In this document: piece after piece, positions 4,166 through 7,084 of the stretch
Numbering within the stretch: the first letter of the stretch is position 1
Layout: every line of letters begins with the position of its first letter
Source: Gammaproteobacteria bacterium
Lineage (GTDB): Bacteria > Pseudomonadota > Gammaproteobacteria > Enterobacterales > GCA-2746155
Reading direction: 5' to 3'
Length of the DNA: 7,084 nt
Assembly: GCA_024206355.1 (NCBI GenBank)
Contig: JAAGZM010000309.1
Span: 1 to 7,084, forward strand
Position numbers and translations under genes: made by a program
The notes under the pieces: generated by a model
What the model was told of the DNA's origin: nothing
Database searches by the model: none
The model's input: the letters and a program-made list of their open reading frames with translations, nothing else

Positions 4166-7084
4166 ATGCAGAAGCCAAGTTTTGATGAATTTTATGAAGC
4201 AGCCAGAAACACCTCTGATGGTAGTCAAATGTCTGTTGGGGAGATTTATGATTTTTATAATGCCAATTTCACAGAATCGAAATCGCCCGCCCAAAACGAA
4301 CAAACATTTATGGGTGATTCAGTTGATTATTTTCAAAAAGGAATACTGGATGTAAGCGCAGATGTTGCAGGGGGGCTTAGTCGAGTATTTGGAACTGACG
4401 GTGCAACTGAGGACAGTCTAAGAGATTGGGGCCAAGAACAGTTAGAAACAGTTTCGGATGAAGGCCGTAAAGCGCATGAAAGCTTTGGTTTAGGAGAAGA
4501 TGACAAGCTTACAGGCAGAGGCTTGTTAATGAATCTTGCAAGTGGCGCTGGTTCTTTTGTTCCTACAATGGCTCTCGGTGCTGGTGCTGGTGCTGCGTTA
4601 AGAGGCGCGGCAACTTTAGCAAAAGCGGGCAAGACCGCTCATAAAGCCGCTACTGGAATGGGTTATGCTGGCACTGGTGCGGCAATGATTGGTGGAGGCA
4701 CAGCACATGAAGTAGAAGAAATCCTGAATTATATGCCACCTGAGCAATTAGGTCAGATGCCAGGGTTTAACGATCTACATCAATCTGTTTATGCTCAACT
4801 TGGGGGCAATCACGATAATGCTCAGTTGGCTTATGATGAAGCTAAACGCATTTATATAGAAACTCAAAGCAATGATGCTGGATTAAAGGGCGCTATTGTA
4901 GGTGCTATCTCAATGGGAATTGGCGGTCCATTAATGGGCAAGCTAATCAAACAGGGTGCTGGTGGTGTCGTAAAAAGTGGTACTGCTGGTTTGGTTAATG
5001 AGGGGTTGCAGGAAGGCTTTGAAGAGGGCTCGCAGGGTGCAATTGTAAATACCCATACTGGAAAGCCAACATGGGCAGGGGTTGGAGAAAGAACGGCAGA
5101 AGGCGCTTTACTGGGTGGCATACTTGGTGGGGCTGTTGGTGGTGGTCGTGGTGCATTTAATAGTACAGATAACACCCCCACACCAGATGATAGCCCAATA
5201 GATAACCTCGATGCGGTCAGTTCTGAGTTAGACAATATCATTAACAATGCCAGCACCAGTAATTTGATTGGCTCAGAACAGACCACAGGCACGTTTAATG
5301 ATGGTCAAGATCAATCAATGTCACCATTAAACCTTGAAAGTAATCAGGCGTCTACTAACAATGATCTGTTAGCCCAAATGAATAAGGGCATGGATCAAGT
5401 CGAAAACATACAAAATAACATCGATGCTGATCTTCAACAACAACCTAATAAAGGCAGCGGTTTATTAAGTAGTCAATCACAAACAGGTACTACACCAAGT
5501 GATGACCGGTTACTATTAGAAGGGCTGCAATTAGACAATAATTTTCACCAAGACAACCAAGGAAACTGGACTGATAAGCGGTTACAAGAGCCTGTTCAAT
5601 TAATCAATAAAAATAAATATAGTGATTCCATTAAGTTACGCCGTGATGCTAGAAAAATTGGCATGACAAAAAACGAACTACAGGAGTTGAGAAACCTTGA
5701 AAAAACCGCAGAAAGTGAAAGCACCACAAAGCCTGATGCTGCTATTGAAGCAGATAGCACAATCCAACCTATCGAGAACGCAAGTAATCAAAAAGAAGGG
5801 TTAGCTAATGAGAAAGCCAGTCAAAGTGAAACAACCGCAAGTCATCAAAGTAATATCCGACCAGAAGAGCAAAAGCAAGCGCAAGAGGCGAATGAAGTAA
5901 ATAAATATGATAATGGTGGTAAGTCTGAAAAAGTCATTACCCCAATGGGAACAGAAGTTGAAACCCAATTTGAAATCATTGAAGCCAGTGAATTAATTGA
6001 TTCAAGTCAGAGCCAATACGATCAAGCAATACAGCCAAGAGATAGAAATAGAGTCGGCTCCACTCTACAGGTCAATGATATTGCCAGTAACCTTGATCCT
6101 CTTAGACTGGGCAGTAATCGCAATGCAGGGGATGGCGCACCTATTATCGGCAGCCATGATAATATGGTCGAGTCGGGCAATGGACGGACACAGGCGATAA
6201 AACAAGCCTATGCAAAAGGCAAGGCCGATAACTATAAGCAATATCTGATTGATAACAGCACATCCTTTGGTGTTGATGCCAGTAGTTATACTGATCCTGT
6301 TTTGGTTAGACGTAGAAAAACAGACCTGGATCGGTACAATTTCGCCAAAGAAAGTAATACTGAAAATCGTATTACCATGTCGCCGGTAGAGCAGGCAATT
6401 GAAGACGCTGACAATATTGTTAATGATGACTTGCTTGCCGTTTTAAATATAGGTGAAAATGGTGATTTTCTAAATCAAAAAAATCGTGAGTATGTTGTCG
6501 GTTTTCTTAAATCATTATCGACTGAAGAACAAGCGAGGAACATCACCAAAGAGGGCCAGCCAAACAAAATTCTAGTGGATAGAATGAAGGCTGCCGTTTT
6601 CCATAAAGCTTATAAGAGCTCAGAGCTTATTGAGATGGTATCTGAGTCAACCGACAATGAATCCGCTAATGTGGTTAACGCCTTATTAAAAGTTGCCCCA
6701 GCCTTTAGCAAGGCAGTCAATAAAAATCCTGATCATCATCCAATCGTTGTTAAAATTGGCGAAGGCGCAGAGTTTTTAATCAGAACAAGACGCAAAAATA
6801 CAACTGTAGCCAATGAGATAAATCAAGAGAATTTATTTGGCAATAGCGATCCTGATGCGATGGGGTGGGCGCAATACTTTGAAACAAATATTCGTTCCCG
6901 AGTGAAGATTGAAAAAGGGCTTTATGCCACTTCGCAATCTATTTATAATGAAGAACCCAACATGACGGATATGTTCGGTGATCGACAACCATTAACACAA
7001 GCAACCGCACTAGAGAGGGCAAACAATGAAGTCAGAGAACCCCAACAAGAAACAGACCTTTTCGCGCAAGCTGACCAGAAAGGA
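4166..7084 (+). CDS. Giant phage polyvalent protein with DdrB-type ParB-like domain, N-terminal 973 codons (3' end outside window)
   Basis: ATG 4166 has AGGA 7 bases upstream, and the frame stays open through 973 codons to the window end. Order of parts: residues 1-50, short polar tail with FDEFY and GEIYDFY (25-31); 51-125, helical; 126-327, four glycine-rich hydrophobic segments (about 126-148, 166-178, 239-261, 313-327) with an acidic motif NEGLQEGFEEGSQ before the last; 330-590, Gln/Asn/Ser/Glu-rich linker with little predicted fold; 590-745, ParB-superfamily domain of the DdrB type (QPRDR 623-627, GNGRT 671-675, ENRITMSPVEQA 733-744); 746-960, the helical extension usual for this family (RMKAAVFHKAY, FGNSDPDAMGWAQYF, MFGDR). 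Such architectures define phage polyvalent proteins, thought to be packaged and injected to act on DNA or host defences early in infection. Further domains probably follow beyond the window. The family call is strong. Whether the ParB domain is a nuclease, a CTP switch or only a DNA binder cannot be told. Confidence 0.88.
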   Translation, partial: MQKPSFDEFYEAARNTSDGSQMSVGEIYDFYNANFTESKSPAQNEQTFMGDSVDYFQKGILDVSADVAGGLSRVFGTDGATEDSLRDWGQEQLETVSDEGRKAHESFGLGEDDKLTGRGLLMNLASGAGSFVPTMALGAGAGAALRGAATLAKAGKTAHKAATGMGYAGTGAAMIGGGTAHEVEEILNYMPPEQLGQMPGFNDLHQSVYAQLGGNHDNAQLAYDEAKRIYIETQSNDAGLKGAIVGAISMGIGGPLMGKLIKQGAGGVVKSGTAGLVNEGLQEGFEEGSQGAIVNTHTGKPTWAGVGERTAEGALLGGILGGAVGGGRGAFNSTDNTPTPDDSPIDNLDAVSSELDNIINNASTSNLIGSEQTTGTFNDGQDQSMSPLNLESNQASTNNDLLAQMNKGMDQVENIQNNIDADLQQQPNKGSGLLSSQSQTGTTPSDDRLLLEGLQLDNNFHQDNQGNWTDKRLQEPVQLINKNKYSDSIKLRRDARKIGMTKNELQELRNLEKTAESESTTKPDAAIEADSTIQPIENASNQKEGLANEKASQSETTASHQSNIRPEEQKQAQEANEVNKYDNGGKSEKVITPMGTEVETQFEIIEASELIDSSQSQYDQAIQPRDRNRVGSTLQVNDIASNLDPLRLGSNRNAGDGAPIIGSHDNMVESGNGRTQAIKQAYAKGKADNYKQYLIDNSTSFGVDASSYTDPVLVRRRKTDLDRYNFAKESNTENRITMSPVEQAIEDADNIVNDDLLAVLNIGENGDFLNQKNREYVVGFLKSLSTEEQARNITKEGQPNKILVDRMKAAVFHKAYKSSELIEMVSESTDNESANVVNALLKVAPAFSKAVNKNPDHHPIVVKIGEGAEFLIRTRRKNTTVANEINQENLFGNSDPDAMGWAQYFETNIRSRVKIEKGLYATSQSIYNEEPNMTDMFGDRQPLTQATALERANNEVREPQQETDLFAQADQKG
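4541..5146 (+). other. Glycine-rich hydrophobic region of the giant protein (possible membrane-passage module)
   Basis: Residues 126-327 alternate polar helices with four segments rich in Gly, Ala, Ile, Leu and Met, such as PTMALGAGAGAALRGAA, GAIVGAISMGIGGPLMG and GALLGGILGGAVGGG. Before the last lies NEGLQEGFEEGSQ, then an Asn and a Gly-Lys-Pro turn. I recall the same E-x-x-Q-E...GALGGG pattern in other very large phage internal proteins. These segments are too glycine-rich for ordinary transmembrane anchors and resemble membrane-inserting or pore-associated regions. Function is inferred. Confidence 0.55.
5933..6400 (+). other. DdrB-type ParB-superfamily domain within the giant protein
   Basis: This covers residues 590-745 of the 4166 gene. 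The lead-in strand TEVETQFEIIEASELI is followed by box I QPRDRNR (623-629), a NDIASNLDPLRLG helix, VESGNGRTQAI (box II, 668-678), PVLVRRR (711-717) and a box III-like ESNTENRITMSPVEQA (729-744). The three boxes parallel ParB (Q-P-R; G-x-x-R; E-N-x-x-R with P-x-E-A). Box II reads GNGRT in place of the GERRxRA of chromosomal ParB, as is normal for the DdrB-like branch. Family assignment is from motif recognition. Confidence 0.85.

Noticed and set aside
4333..4632. Open minus-strand frame of 99 codons
   Set aside because: It is antisense to the Gly/Ala-rich part of the giant gene, and its Ala/Pro composition is a shadow effect.
4864..5292. Open minus-strand frame of 142 codons, rich in proline and serine
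   Set aside because: It is the mirror of the glycine-rich part of the giant protein (GGN codons reversed give Pro and Thr), with no SD and no plausible fold.
5997..6200. Plus-strand frame of 67 codons with a hydrophobic middle
   Set aside because: It lies wholly inside the ParB domain of the giant gene in another frame, with no SD; the domain frame is clearly the coding one.
6612..6630. Imperfect inverted repeat with ATAAG/CTTAT ends and an AGCTC core
   Set aside because: It is short, AT-rich and inside the conserved helical extension of the ParB region, with no sign of a regulatory or recombination role.
1..7084. Search for tRNA, promoters, rho-independent terminators, CRISPR, insertion sequences or attachment sites
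   Set aside because: Intergenic space is at most about 10 bases everywhere and no stem followed by a T-run, clover-leaf or terminal repeat was seen, so none can be supported.

Overview
The window reads as part of the late, virion-structural region of a tailed phage or prophage. It is a single tightly packed plus-strand block of seven genes. Gaps are 0 to 10 bases, two junctions overlap, and there is no internal promoter, terminator, RNA gene, insertion sequence or CRISPR array that I can support. The DNA is fairly AT-rich, with ordinary Shine-Dalgarno (SD) start signals. The host is probably a gammaproteobacterium or a similar Gram-negative, but no gene here fixes it. Gene content suggests a short-tailed (podovirus-like) phage with a set of internal or ejection proteins. 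That is inferred from architecture; no portal, capsid, terminase or tail tube gene lies in the window.

Layout. Positions 2-394 hold the 3' end of a gene with a DUF4376-like C-terminus, a domain often found in tail-fibre-associated phage proteins. Positions 399-1679 encode a helical virion-type protein with the phage structural signature around 'KRGLLNSS'. Positions 1683-2108 encode a small GNAT-fold protein. Positions 2105-2872 encode a Gly/Ala-rich protein with a charged C-terminal helix. Positions 2875-3294 encode a small all-helical protein. Positions 3287-4156 encode a very charged coiled-coil protein. From 4166 to the window end (973 codons, still open) runs the start of a giant protein.

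The giant protein is the main point of interest. It has a short N-terminal tail, then about 200 residues with repeated glycine-rich hydrophobic segments, then a polar low-complexity linker, then a clear DdrB-type ParB-superfamily domain (boxes QPRDR, GNGRT and ENR..MSP.E.A) with its helical extension. This is the build of a phage 'polyvalent protein': a large multidomain protein thought to be carried in the virion and injected with the DNA to act early in the new host. Its remaining domains lie beyond the window.

Working model (inference): the genes from 399 onward encode a set of internal proteins that help DNA leave the particle and cross the cell envelope, with the giant protein as cargo. 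Two short sequence signals link the genes and are not explained by known domains. One is a G-E-[L/I]-x-D-F-Y motif at almost the same N-terminal position in the 426-residue protein and the giant protein. The other is a G-L-L-[S/N] tetrapeptide recurring in five of the seven proteins. The giant gene's SD sits in the GNRA-type loop of a small hairpin directly before its ATG.
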